Assembly (NCBI GenBank): GCA_040767925.1
Contig: JAXGNN010000002.1
Span: forward strand, 496,001 to 560,000
DNA from: Phil1 sp040767925
GTDB lineage: Bacteria > Bacillota > Clostridia > Christensenellales > CAG-138
DNA: 64,000 nt
Direction of reading: 5' to 3'
The position numbers were made by a program, and so were the translations under genes. This document shows, piece after piece, positions 50,862 through 58,844 of this stretch. The notes under the pieces were generated by a model. That model ran no database searches. It saw only the letters and a list, made by a program, of their open reading frames with translations, and had not been told where the DNA came from. Within the stretch, counting starts at the first letter, position 1; every line of letters begins with the position of its first letter.

Positions 50862-51683
50862 TTATTGTTCAAAATAGGCGATCATCACCACGCCGGGGCC
50901 CGCGTGCGTGCCCACGACGCTGCCGATGGTGCTGATTTCCCCCGTGAGGCCGAGCGTTTCCATGAAGCTGTCGAGCCGGTCGTAGCCGCCTGCGCTGCTC
51001 CCGAAGGCGACGGGCATCGCGGTGTCGATGGGGTGCTTTTCGAAGACGAGCTTGCGGATCTCCTCGAACGCGCCGCGGTCGCCGCGCGCCTTGGCGACGG
51101 GTTCGACGGCGCCTTCGTTGATCATGAGCACGGGCTTTATGTGGAGCACGCCGCCCAAATAGCCCGAAACCTTGTTGAGCCTGCCGCCCTTGACGAGGTA
51201 TTTGAGCGTGTCGACCACGCCCATCAGGCGGAGCTTCTTCGAAAGCCGCGCGGCCTCCGCCGCGATTTTTTCCGCGCCCAGGCCCTTTTTGTTCATGTCG
51301 GCCGCGAGGCGCACGATGAGGCCGAGCGCCGCGGTGACGTTCTCTGTGTCCACGATGTAGATATCCTCGCGCCCGATCGTTTCTTTCGCGAGCACGGCGG
51401 ACTGGTACGTGCCGCTGAGCTTTTGCGAGAGGGTAAGCACGACGATCTCCTCGTCCGGATGATCGTTGAACGCCTCGATAAAATCGTCGGGATTGAGAAG
51501 CGAGGTCGTGGGGAGCTCCTTCGCCGCGGCGAGTTTTTCGTAAAACTCGTCGTTGGAAAGCGTCCGCTTGTCGAGATAGACCTCGTTGCCGAAGTTGACG
51601 CGGAGGCTGAGCATCGTGACGCCCAGCTCCTCCGCCTGCATCAGCGTGAGATCGCTTGTGCTGTCCGTGATGATTGCTGCCAT
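50862..51683 (-). CDS. DegV family fatty-acid-binding protein
   Basis: A 273-residue DegV protein (ITDSTSDL, TMLSLRVNFGNEVYLD, TTSLLNPDDF, VLTLSQKLSGTYQSA, VDTLKYLVKGGRLNK, VGTHAGPGVV). DegV proteins bind fatty acids and, with FakA, deliver them to acyl phosphate. The MarR gene lies just upstream on the same strand, which is compatible with lipid control by that regulator. Confidence 0.93.
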   Translation of the reverse strand: MAAIITDSTSDLTLMQAEELGVTMLSLRVNFGNEVYLDKRTLSNDEFYEKLAAAKELPTTSLLNPDDFIEAFNDHPDEEIVVLTLSQKLSGTYQSAVLAKETIGREDIYIVDTENVTAALGLIVRLAADMNKKGLGAEKIAAEAARLSKKLRLMGVVDTLKYLVKGGRLNKVSGYLGGVLHIKPVLMINEGAVEPVAKARGDRGAFEEIRKLVFEKHPIDTAMPVAFGSSAGGYDRLDSFMETLGLTGEISTIGSVVGTHAGPGVVMIAYFEQ

Positions 51684-51711
51684 AGATGTTGTTCCCTGTT
51701 GTCCTTTCCTC

Positions 51712-52176
51712 TTATTCGTTAATCAGGTTCTGGAAAAACTCGTCGAGCTGGTCGATGGAGGCCGTCAGCGCGGCGAGGGAGGCATCGTCGAGCACGTCCA
51801 TGATTTCGCCGATCATGCGCTTGTGGAACTCCTCGTGGATCTTTAGCGCCTCCTTTCCGCTCTCGGTCGGATAGATGTACACGATGCGCCTGTCGTTCGC
51901 GTCCCCGCCGCGGACGAGGTAGCCCTTGCGCACGAGCACGTTGACCGCGGTCGTCAGCGCGCCCACGGAGATGCCCATCTTCGCCGCGATCTGGCTCATG
52001 GTGTTGAGCCGCTTCTTCGCGAGCTCGTGCGCGGCCTCGATGGCGTGCAGTTCCTTGACGGAAAGCTCCGTAATCCCCGCGCCGCGCATGCTGCGCTCCT
52101 CCCACGCGAGAATCTGGTTGAAGGTGCGCACGAAAAAATGGTTGAGCGTCAGAAAGCGCTCCTCGCGCGTCATCAT
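51712..52176 (-). CDS. MarR-family transcriptional regulator
   Basis: A 154-residue winged-helix protein: ELSVKELHAIEAAHE, TMSQIAAKMGISVGALTTAVNVLVRKGYL (recognition helix) and DRRIVYIYPTESGKEAL (wing). The start at 52176 has AAAGGA 9 bases upstream; an ATG 21 bases earlier lies inside the operator-like repeat. It precedes degV on the same strand and diverges from alr. A FabT-like role in fatty acid control is possible from the degV link. Confidence 0.88.
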   Translation of the reverse strand: MMTREERFLTLNHFFVRTFNQILAWEERSMRGAGITELSVKELHAIEAAHELAKKRLNTMSQIAAKMGISVGALTTAVNVLVRKGYLVRGGDANDRRIVYIYPTESGKEALKIHEEFHKRMIGEIMDVLDDASLAALTASIDQLDEFFQNLINE

Positions 52177-52184
52177 GTCATCAA

Positions 52185-52220
52185 ATCCTTTTAACATAAA
52201 ATTATTTTAACTTAAAGGAT
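52185..52220. promoter_or_regulatory. Inverted repeat operator of the MarR gene
   Basis: ATCCTTTTAA (52185-52194) and TTAAAGGAT (52212-52220) are inverted arms flanking an AT-rich centre, overlapping the predicted transcription start of the MarR gene. This is the expected position for autorepression. Confidence 0.6.
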
Positions 52221-52247
52221 ATTATCACAGATGTATATCGCTGTCAA
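52219..52247 (-). promoter_or_regulatory. Promoter of the MarR-degV transcript
   Basis: Minus-strand TTGACA (52242-52247), 17-bp spacer, TAATAT (52219-52224). It diverges from the alr promoter. Confidence 0.85.
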
Positions 52248-52258
52248 TGCGGGGGCGA

Positions 52259-52287
52259 TTGACAGGAAATATCGAAAGCGGTAAACT
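52259..52287 (+). promoter_or_regulatory. Promoter of alr-dppA
   Basis: TTGACA (52259-52264), 17-bp spacer, TAAACT (52282-52287). Confidence 0.8.
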
Positions 52288-52393
52288 GATACCCGGCAAG
52301 GCTTGAATGAAGCTAGGGGCATAGCCCCCGACAGTCCCCAGAAAACAAAAAGAATTCAGATTTTCCGATGATTTTACGGAGGCATAAGACAGC

Positions 52394-53524
52394 ATGAACG
52401 AAGTTTCCCCCTCTGCCCGCACGTGGGCGGAAATCGACCTCTCGGCGCTCCTGCATAATTTCAACCTCGCGCGCGCGTGCGGCAAAAAGGTGATGTGCGT
52501 CATCAAGGCGGACGCGTACGGCCACGGCGCGGTGCGTTGCGGGCGTTTCCTTGAGGAGAACGGCGCGGAAGCGTTCGCGGTCGCGTGCCTCGCGGAGGCG
52601 ATCGAGCTGCGCGAGGGCGGCGTCACGAAGCCCATCCTGATCCTCGGCTACACGGCGGCGGAATACGCGAAAACCATCGCGTCCTTCGACCTCGAGCAGA
52701 CCATCGTCGACGAAAGCCACGCGCTGGAGCTCGACGGAGCGGCGGGGGAGGCGGGCGTCCGCGTCCGGGGGCACATCAAGCTCGACACCGGCATGAGCCG
52801 CGCGGGGATATTCGCGCAGGGGGACGAGGCGGCTCTGGACGCCGCGCGCGCCGCGGAGCGGATCATCCGCCTTCCCAACATCGAGGTGACGGGCATGTAT
52901 ACCCACTTCGCCGTGGCGGACACGCCGGACGAGGACGACTATACCGCGTGGCAGCTTCGCAATTATACGACGGCGCTCGATTACCTGACTGCGAAGGGCA
53001 TCCGCCCCGCCGTCTGCCACACGTCCAACAGCGCGGGCATCCTCTACCACCCGGAAAGCGTGATCGACATGGTGCGCGAGGGCATCATGCTCTACGGCCT
53101 CTACCCCGACAGCGCGCCGCAGCAGGGCCCGCTGAAACCCGTGATGACGCTCAAAACCCGCGTGTCGCAGGTGCGGGAGTTCCCCGCAAACGCCACGGTG
53201 AGCTACGGGCGCACCTTTTGCGGCGGCGAACCCTTCACCACCGCCGTGCTGCTCGCGGGCTACGCGGACGGGTACCCGCGGCGGCTCTCCAACGCCACGA
53301 CCGTCGCCATCAACGGCGCGCGCTACCCGCAGGCGGGGCGCATCTGCATGGACATGTCCATGGCGCTTGTGGATCAAGAAAAGGTCAGGCGCGGCGACGT
53401 CGCGACGCTCATCGGCGGGGATTCCATCACCTGGGAGGAAGCCGCGACGAAGGTCGGCACCATCAACTATGAACTGACCTGCCTTGTCACCGCGCGCGCG
53501 GCGCGCGTCTACGTCAACGGCTGA
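52394..53524 (+). CDS. alr: Alanine racemase
   Basis: A 376-residue PLP racemase supplying D-alanine for the cell wall. The Schiff-base Lys38 is in CVIKADAYGHG; HIKLDTGMSRAG, HTSNSAG, the catalytic Tyr in VSYGRTF and RICMDM are all present. It is first of a two-gene transcript with the D-aminopeptidase, and shares the intergenic region with the divergent MarR gene. Confidence 0.95.
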   Translation: MNEVSPSARTWAEIDLSALLHNFNLARACGKKVMCVIKADAYGHGAVRCGRFLEENGAEAFAVACLAEAIELREGGVTKPILILGYTAAEYAKTIASFDLEQTIVDESHALELDGAAGEAGVRVRGHIKLDTGMSRAGIFAQGDEAALDAARAAERIIRLPNIEVTGMYTHFAVADTPDEDDYTAWQLRNYTTALDYLTAKGIRPAVCHTSNSAGILYHPESVIDMVREGIMLYGLYPDSAPQQGPLKPVMTLKTRVSQVREFPANATVSYGRTFCGGEPFTTAVLLAGYADGYPRRLSNATTVAINGARYPQAGRICMDMSMALVDQEKVRRGDVATLIGGDSITWEEAATKVGTINYELTCLVTARAARVYVNG

Positions 53525-53586
53525 ACGCCGCCCCGCAAACGAGGCGAAACACATTCCAAAATGGATTTCAATAAGGAGGAACACGC

Positions 53587-54393
53587 ATGAAGAAGCTGTT
53601 CATCAGCGCGGACATCGAGGGCACCGCGGGCATCGCCCACTGGGACGAGACGGAGCGCGGCAAGCCCCACGACTACGACTATTTCGCAGACCAGATGACG
53701 CGCGAGGTCACGGCCGCCTGCGAGGGCGCGCATGACGCGGGCGTCGCGGAGGTGCTCGTCAAGGACGCGCACGATTCCGGCCGCAACATCAACCCGAGGA
53801 AACTGCCCGAGTACGCGCGCATGTTCCGCGGCTGGGCGCGGCATCCCTTCTCCATGATGTTCGGGCTGGACGAGAGCTTCGACGGCGTGGTGTTCACCGG
53901 CTACCACAGCGCGGCGCAGATGAACGGCAACCCGCTCTCCCACACGATGAACGGCGGCAACAACTACGTGAAGATCAACGGGGAGCTCGCGAGCGAACTG
54001 ATGATCAACTGCCTCACCGCCTCCTATGTGGGCGTGCCGGTCTACTGCGCCTGCGGGGACCGCGGGCTGTGCGACTGGCTGCAGAGCGTCAACCCCAACA
54101 TCGCGGTGGTCGCCGTGTCCGAAGGCACGGGCAGCGGCTCGCTCGGGATGCATCCTGAGCTCGCCGCGCGCGCCATCCGCGAGGCGGTCAGGGAGTCCAT
54201 TAAAAACCGCACCAAAGAAGAGTGCATGTTCCCGATGCCCGCGCATTTCCACGTGGAAATCAACTACAAGGAGCACATGAGGGCGCTCAGCGCGGGCTTC
54301 TATCCCGGCGCGAAGCAGACCGACACGCGCGTGAACACGTTCGACGCGGACAACTGGTTCGACGTGCTCCGCTTCCTGCACTTCACGCTTTAA
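53587..54393 (+). CDS. dppA: M55 family D-aminopeptidase (DppA-like)
   Basis: A 268-residue zinc D-aminopeptidase of family M55: SADIEGTAGI, VKDAHDSGRNI, FTGYHSAAQMNGNPLSHTMNG and GDRGLCDW. DppA cleaves D-Ala-D-Ala and similar peptides, so pairing with alanine racemase suggests recycling of D-alanine from wall peptides into metabolism. AAGGAGG precedes the ATG; 62 bases separate it from alr. A perfect 11-bp hairpin (54427-54456) follows the stop but lacks a T-run on this strand. Confidence 0.93.
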   Translation: MKKLFISADIEGTAGIAHWDETERGKPHDYDYFADQMTREVTAACEGAHDAGVAEVLVKDAHDSGRNINPRKLPEYARMFRGWARHPFSMMFGLDESFDGVVFTGYHSAAQMNGNPLSHTMNGGNNYVKINGELASELMINCLTASYVGVPVYCACGDRGLCDWLQSVNPNIAVVAVSEGTGSGSLGMHPELAARAIREAVRESIKNRTKEECMFPMPAHFHVEINYKEHMRALSAGFYPGAKQTDTRVNTFDADNWFDVLRFLHFTL

Positions 54394-54426
54394 TCGTTTT
54401 ATCGGCAACAGGGCAACAGAATGCAA

Positions 54427-54456
54427 AACGGCGTCCGAACGCGAGCGGACGCCGTT
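54427..54456. terminator. Hairpin after dppA
   Basis: AACGGCGTCCG and CGGACGCCGTT form an 11-bp perfect stem with loop AACGCGAG. The T-run is on the minus-strand side (TTTTGCATT), so for the plus-strand dppA it is at best a weak terminator or an mRNA 3'-end stabiliser. Confidence 0.5.
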
Positions 54457-54575
54457 CTGATAGAGCGCATTCCTCCCGAATGTGGGTTTTCGCCCCAAAC
54501 TATGGTATGATCTGAAAGAGCGGCACCCATCGAAACCGGAGCGGAAAGGCAGAAAAACATAGGGGGTGTTCCCGA

Positions 54576-55235
54576 ATGAGCATTGAAATACGCAAACTGG
54601 CGCCTGCGCTTGCGGACGAATATGTGCGTTTTTTTGACGCGACGCCGCATGACAACAACGTGGACGCGCATAAATGCTATTGCGTTTGCTGGTCTAACGA
54701 CGACTGTGAGGGCAAGGACTTTTCCTCGCGGGAGAAAAGGAGGGCTTGCGCCATCCAATACGTCAAAGGCAATAACATCCAGGGTTATCTTGCCTACAGC
54801 GGCGACGCGCCCGTCGGGTGGTGCAACGTTAACACAAAATCGGATTGCCTGAAATGCGCCAGTTGGCGAAGGTTTATGGGCTATGTGCCTTTAGAGGAGC
54901 CGAACGCGGGCATAAAGGTGAAATCCGTATTCTGTTTCGTGATTGCGCCCGGGATGAAAAGAAAGGGCATCGCCACGCTCCTGCTGGAACGCGTCTGTCA
55001 GGATGCGGCCCGGGACGGCTTTGACTTCGTGGAGGCTTACCCCTACAAGGAATCCGGCTATCAATCCTCCGACTTCGGCGGTCATGTTGAGATGTATCGA
55101 AAAAGCGGATTTCAGGTGTCTTTGGAGGCTGAACAAGGGCTTGTTATGAGGAAGCCGTTGAGGCAGGGGCGGATTCCATATCCGCCCGATTCTTTCCAAG
55201 AACCGGGGACGGTTCTGCGCGATGGAGGGCAATGA
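54576..55235 (+). CDS. GNAT N-acetyltransferase with a repeat-derived C-terminus
   Basis: A 219-residue GNAT protein: VKSVFCFVIAPGMKRKGIATLLLERV is the acetyl-CoA-binding strand and loop, and YRKSGFQVSLE the closing strand. It is Cys-rich near residues 26-60 (KCYCVCW, DDCEG) and 92-95 (DCLKC). The natural end appears to be near MRKPLR (about residue 197); the last ~22 residues are encoded by the 21-nt palindrome and the start of a 94-bp element, and the stop lies inside that element. The gene is visibly poorer in GC than its neighbours, which suggests transfer. Substrate unknown. Confidence 0.82.
   Translation: MSIEIRKLAPALADEYVRFFDATPHDNNVDAHKCYCVCWSNDDCEGKDFSSREKRRACAIQYVKGNNIQGYLAYSGDAPVGWCNVNTKSDCLKCASWRRFMGYVPLEEPNAGIKVKSVFCFVIAPGMKRKGIATLLLERVCQDAARDGFDFVEAYPYKESGYQSSDFGGHVEMYRKSGFQVSLEAEQGLVMRKPLRQGRIPYPPDSFQEPGTVLRDGGQ
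55167..55187 (+). repeat. 21-nt near-palindromic repeat, copy 4
   Basis: Same sequence as at 1806; here it lies within the 3' end of the GNAT reading frame. Confidence 0.85.
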
Positions 55236-55303
55236 TCGCTCCATATGCGGTGATCGTTTATAAGGAATCGAAACGCGATGAAAACCGCCGCAGAACTGTT
55301 CCC
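55205..55303 (+). repeat. Dispersed ~94-bp element with inverted ends, copy D (diverged)
   Basis: Begins GGGGACGGTTCTGC and ends GCAGAACTGTTCCC. The interior keeps GAGGGCAATG but is otherwise diverged. Flanked by opposite-orientation copies of the 21-nt palindrome at 55167 and 55344. Confidence 0.8.
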
Positions 55304-55343
55304 GCCGCATCTCTTCCGGGCCGTCGGGGACGAATAAGAATCG

Positions 55344-55364
55344 GGGCGGATATGGAATCCGCCC
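55344..55364 (-). repeat. 21-nt near-palindromic repeat, copy 5 (inverted)
   Basis: GGGCGGATATGG...CCGCCC, inverted relative to 55167. Followed by an AT-rich tandem of CAATTGTC units (about 55402-55431) before the glmS end. Confidence 0.8.
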
Positions 55365-55451
55365 CGGCATAATCCCCGCCCGCCGAAGCGGCGTTTTTTC
55401 ATTGTCAATTGTCCATTTTCAATTGTCAATTGGAATAACCGCCCTCGGCGG

Positions 55452-57299
55452 TTATTCCACCGTCACGCTCTTGGCGAGGTTGCGCGGCTTGTCGATGTCG
55501 CAGCCCTTCAACAGGGCGACGTAGTAGGCGAAAAGTTGAAGGGGCACCACCGAGAGAGAGGGCGCGCACAACTCCCCGCATTCGGGAAGCTGGATGATGT
55601 GGTCGGGGTTCGCCTGGGGGCGCTCCGGATCGATGCGGATGGGCTTCACGGTGAGGGCGATGACGGTCGCACCGCGCGCCTTGACCTCGCGGATGTTGCT
55701 GATCATCTTCTCGTGGAGCGCGCCCCCCGTCAGGAGCGCGACGACGAGCGTTCCGTCCTCGATGAGCGAGATGGTGCCGTGCTTGAGTTCGCCCGCGGCG
55801 TACGCCTCGGAGTGGATGTAGGAGATCTCCTTCAGCTTGAGCGAGCCCTCGAGCGCCAGCGCGTAGTCGATGTTCCGGCCCATGAAGAAGATATCCCTCC
55901 GGTTAAAGTAGAGCGAGGCGAGATACTGCATCTGCGTCGTATCGGCGAGGAGGGCGGCGAGCTTTTCGGGGATGGAGAGGAGCTCTTTCACCTCGGCCCT
56001 CGCCTCGTAGTCGGCGAGCCTGCCGCGCACGCGCGCGAGATAGATGGTGAAAAGCTGCATCAAAGCGAGCTGCGTGCTGTACGCCTTGGTGGTGGCGACG
56101 GCGATCTCCGGCCCCGCCCAGGTATACAGGACGTCGGTGCTCTCGACCGCGATGGAGGAGCCCACCACATTGACGATGGACAGCACCCTCGCGCCGCGCT
56201 CCTTCGCCTCGCGAAGGGCGAAGAGCGTGTCGAGGGTCTCCCCGCTCTGGCTGATGATGACGACGAGCGTTTCCGGCCCGATCATGGGGTTGTCGTAGCG
56301 GAATTCGGAGGCGAGCGCCACCGTGACGGGCACGCGCGCCATGCGCTCGAGGGCGTAGCGCGCGACCATGCCCACGTGGTAGGAGGAGCCGCACGCCACG
56401 ATGTAGATGCGCTCCAGGCTTCGCAGCACGTCGAGCGACAGCCTTCGCAGGTTCAAATCGATTTCGCCGTCCTCCCCCACGCGCGGGGCGATGGTGCGGC
56501 GGATGGCGTCGGCCTGCTCCATGATTTCCTTCAGCATGAAGTGCTCGTAGCCGCCTTTTTCGGCCGAGGCGGCGTCCCAGGTGACCTCAATCACCTCCGG
56601 CTCGACGCGCACGCCGAAATGGTCGAAAATTTCGACCTTCTCCCGCGTGAGGACGGCCATCTCGCGCTCGCCGAGGCGGATGACGCGCCGCGTGTGCGCG
56701 AGCAGCGCCGGCACGTCGGAGGCGATGAAGTTCTCGCCCTCGCCGAGGCCCACGATCAGCGGGCTGTCCTTTCGAAGGGCGATGAAGAGATCCTCCCGAT
56801 CGGCGAACACGATGCCGAGCGCGAAGGAGCCGCGCAGCTGGTCGGCGGCCCGCCGGACGGCGGCGACGGGGTCGTTTTCGTAATAATGGTCGATCAACTG
56901 CACCACGACCTCCGTATCCGTATCCGAAACGAAGGTGTAGCTCTCCTCGGCGAGGTAGGCGCGCAGCTCCGCGTAATTCTCGACGATGCCGTTGTGCACG
57001 AGCGCCACGCGGCCTGAGAGGGAGAGGTGCGGGTGGGAGTTTACGTCGTTCGGCTCCCCGTGGGTCGCCCAGCGCGTGTGGCCGATGCCCAGCGTGCCGG
57101 GAACGGACGCGCCGTAATCCGTCATCTCCTCGAGCGCGCGAAGCCTCCCGCGCGACTTTTTGACGGCGATTTCGCCCCGTCCCTCATCGACCACCGCAAG
57201 GCCGGCCGAATCGTAGCCGCGGTATTCGAGCTTTTCCAGGCCCTTGAGAAGAAGGGGGGCCGCCTGTTTGCCTCCGATGTATCCGACGATTCCGCACAT
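55452..57299 (-). CDS. glmS: Glucosamine-6-phosphate synthase (isomerizing)
   Basis: A 615-residue enzyme making glucosamine-6-phosphate from fructose-6-phosphate and glutamine. Cys1 follows the initiator Met (MCGIVGYIGG) for the glutaminase domain (HTRWATHGEP, LVHNGIVENY); two SIS domains follow (CGSSYHVGMVARY, ISQSGETLDT, SEAYAAGELKHG) and the end is PRNLAKSVTVE. The start at 57299 places the Cys at residue 2 with AAGGAGC ahead. Its leader is too short for a glmS ribozyme. Confidence 0.96.
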   Translation of the reverse strand: MCGIVGYIGGKQAAPLLLKGLEKLEYRGYDSAGLAVVDEGRGEIAVKKSRGRLRALEEMTDYGASVPGTLGIGHTRWATHGEPNDVNSHPHLSLSGRVALVHNGIVENYAELRAYLAEESYTFVSDTDTEVVVQLIDHYYENDPVAAVRRAADQLRGSFALGIVFADREDLFIALRKDSPLIVGLGEGENFIASDVPALLAHTRRVIRLGEREMAVLTREKVEIFDHFGVRVEPEVIEVTWDAASAEKGGYEHFMLKEIMEQADAIRRTIAPRVGEDGEIDLNLRRLSLDVLRSLERIYIVACGSSYHVGMVARYALERMARVPVTVALASEFRYDNPMIGPETLVVIISQSGETLDTLFALREAKERGARVLSIVNVVGSSIAVESTDVLYTWAGPEIAVATTKAYSTQLALMQLFTIYLARVRGRLADYEARAEVKELLSIPEKLAALLADTTQMQYLASLYFNRRDIFFMGRNIDYALALEGSLKLKEISYIHSEAYAAGELKHGTISLIEDGTLVVALLTGGALHEKMISNIREVKARGATVIALTVKPIRIDPERPQANPDHIIQLPECGELCAPSLSVVPLQLFAYYVALLKGCDIDKPRNLAKSVTVE

Positions 57300-57350
57300 A
57301 TGAAGCTCCTTTGGGGGAATTCTTGGGGAATTCTGTTGAATCTGTTGAAT

Positions 57351-57389
57351 ATTATAACGCATCCCGGCCGCGTATGACACAGCCGGGAT
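57351..57389 (-). promoter_or_regulatory. Promoter region of glmS with inverted repeat
   Basis: Minus-strand TATAAT (57351-57356), with only a weak GTGTCA at -35 (57375-57380). A perfect inverted repeat ATCCCGGC/GCCGGGAT (57361-57368 and 57382-57389) spans the -35 region and could be an operator. Confidence 0.5.
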
Positions 57390-57464
57390 GATAATGTAAA
57401 AGAATGTTTTTAAATCGATCGAAAGTCAAGGCGCGCGGCCCTGACCATCCCCGATGTTCGCCCG

Positions 57465-57950
57465 TTACTCCTTCCCCAAGCGCTTCTTCATCGTCTTTTC
57501 GACGGCGTTGATGATGTTCTCATAGCCCGTGCAGCGGCACAGGTGGCCCGCGAGCAGGCGCCGGAGCTCGTCGCGCGTATACTCCTTCCCGCTCTCGAGC
57601 AGCTCCACCGCCGTCATGATGAAGCCGGGCGTGCAGAAGCCGCACTGGACGGCCGCCTCGTCGATAAAGGCCTGCTGGATGTCCGTGATTTCGCCGTCCG
57701 GTCCCATGAGGCCCTCGAGCGTGCGGATGCTTTTGCCCTCCGCCCAGACGGCGAGATAGATGCAGGAGTTGAAGCACTCCCCGTCGATGATGACGTTGCA
57801 CGCGCCGCACTCGCCGACCTCGCAGCCTTTCTTGACGGAGGTCAGGCGGTAATCGTTCCTCAGCATGTCGGTGAGGGAGGCCCTCACGTCGACCATGGTT
57901 TCAACGGGCTTCCCGTTGACGGTGCATCTGACAAGCTGCATATTGGGCAT
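57465..57950 (-). CDS. xdhC: Xanthine dehydrogenase, [2Fe-2S] subunit
   Basis: A 161-residue subunit with two [2Fe-2S] clusters: CEVGECGACNVIIDGEC near residues 43-59 and CGFCTPGF with CRCTGY in the helical second domain. It passes electrons from the molybdenum centre to FAD. Its size equals E. coli XdhC (about 159). It begins within the TAATG overlap with the FAD-subunit gene. Confidence 0.93.
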   Translation of the reverse strand: MPNMQLVRCTVNGKPVETMVDVRASLTDMLRNDYRLTSVKKGCEVGECGACNVIIDGECFNSCIYLAVWAEGKSIRTLEGLMGPDGEITDIQQAFIDEAAVQCGFCTPGFIMTAVELLESGKEYTRDELRRLLAGHLCRCTGYENIINAVEKTMKKRLGKE

Positions 57951-58831
57951 TACAGCTCACCTCCCGAAAGTTTGATGGCCTCGGCGAGTGCGCGCCGCGC
58001 GAGCTCCTCCACGAGGTGCAAGCGGAACTCCTTCGTCGCGCGCCAGCTCGTCCTGGGGTTCACGTCCGCAAGCGTTGCCTTGGCGAACGCCTCCACGGTT
58101 TCTCCCGAAACGGGCTTTCCCTTCGCCGCGGCTTCCGCGGAGCGCGCGCGCATGGGCACGGGGCCCGCCACGCCGTAGGCGACGCGCACGTCCTCGAGCG
58201 CCTTTTTGTCGCCGGAGAGCCTGACGTTCACCGAGCAGCCGAGCGTCGCGATGTCCATGGCGTTGCGCATGGCGTATTTGATGTAGTGGCCTTTATAGCC
58301 CTCGTAGCTTTCCTTTTTAATGAGGATTGCCGTCAGAAGCTCCGCCGGGCGCAGCGCCACCTTGCCGGCCGAAACATAGAATTCGGATATGGGGAGCGTC
58401 CTTGTCCCCTCGGGCCCCGTCAGCTCGACGACCGCGTCGTAGGCGTGGAGGGTCGAGGCGGAATCCGCGCTCGTGACGCCGTTGCAGATGTTGCCGCCGA
58501 TGGTGCCGATGTTCCTGATTTGCGGCCCGCCGACCTTGTCGACCGCCTCGGCGAGCACCCTGACGCGCTCGTTTACGATGGGGTCGCGCGCGATGTGCGA
58601 AAAGCTCGTCAGAGGGAGGATGCGGATCGTGCCGTCCGCTTCCAGCGACACGCCGCGCAGCTCGTCGAGCTTCTGGATGCTCACAAGCTCTATCCCCGCG
58701 AGCTTGCCCTCGCGCATCTGCACGAGCACGTCGCTTCCCCCTGCGATGATCTTCGCTTCCGGATGTTCCTGCAAAAGCCGGATCGCATGCGAAACGCTCG
58801 TCGCCTCGTACAGGGCTTTCATGTCGTACAT
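57950..58831 (-). CDS. xdhB: Xanthine dehydrogenase, FAD-binding subunit
   Basis: A 293-residue flavoprotein of the molybdopterin dehydrogenase FAD-binding family: AKIIAGGSDVLVQMREGK and IRNIGTIGGNICNGVTSADSAS bind FAD, and a CO-dehydrogenase-type C-terminal domain follows (about 180-290). Size and order match XdhB. It lies 13 bases after xdhA and overlaps xdhC. Confidence 0.93.
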   Translation of the reverse strand: MYDMKALYEATSVSHAIRLLQEHPEAKIIAGGSDVLVQMREGKLAGIELVSIQKLDELRGVSLEADGTIRILPLTSFSHIARDPIVNERVRVLAEAVDKVGGPQIRNIGTIGGNICNGVTSADSASTLHAYDAVVELTGPEGTRTLPISEFYVSAGKVALRPAELLTAILIKKESYEGYKGHYIKYAMRNAMDIATLGCSVNVRLSGDKKALEDVRVAYGVAGPVPMRARSAEAAAKGKPVSGETVEAFAKATLADVNPRTSWRATKEFRLHLVEELARRALAEAIKLSGGEL

Positions 58832-58844
58832 AATCTGTCCCTCC

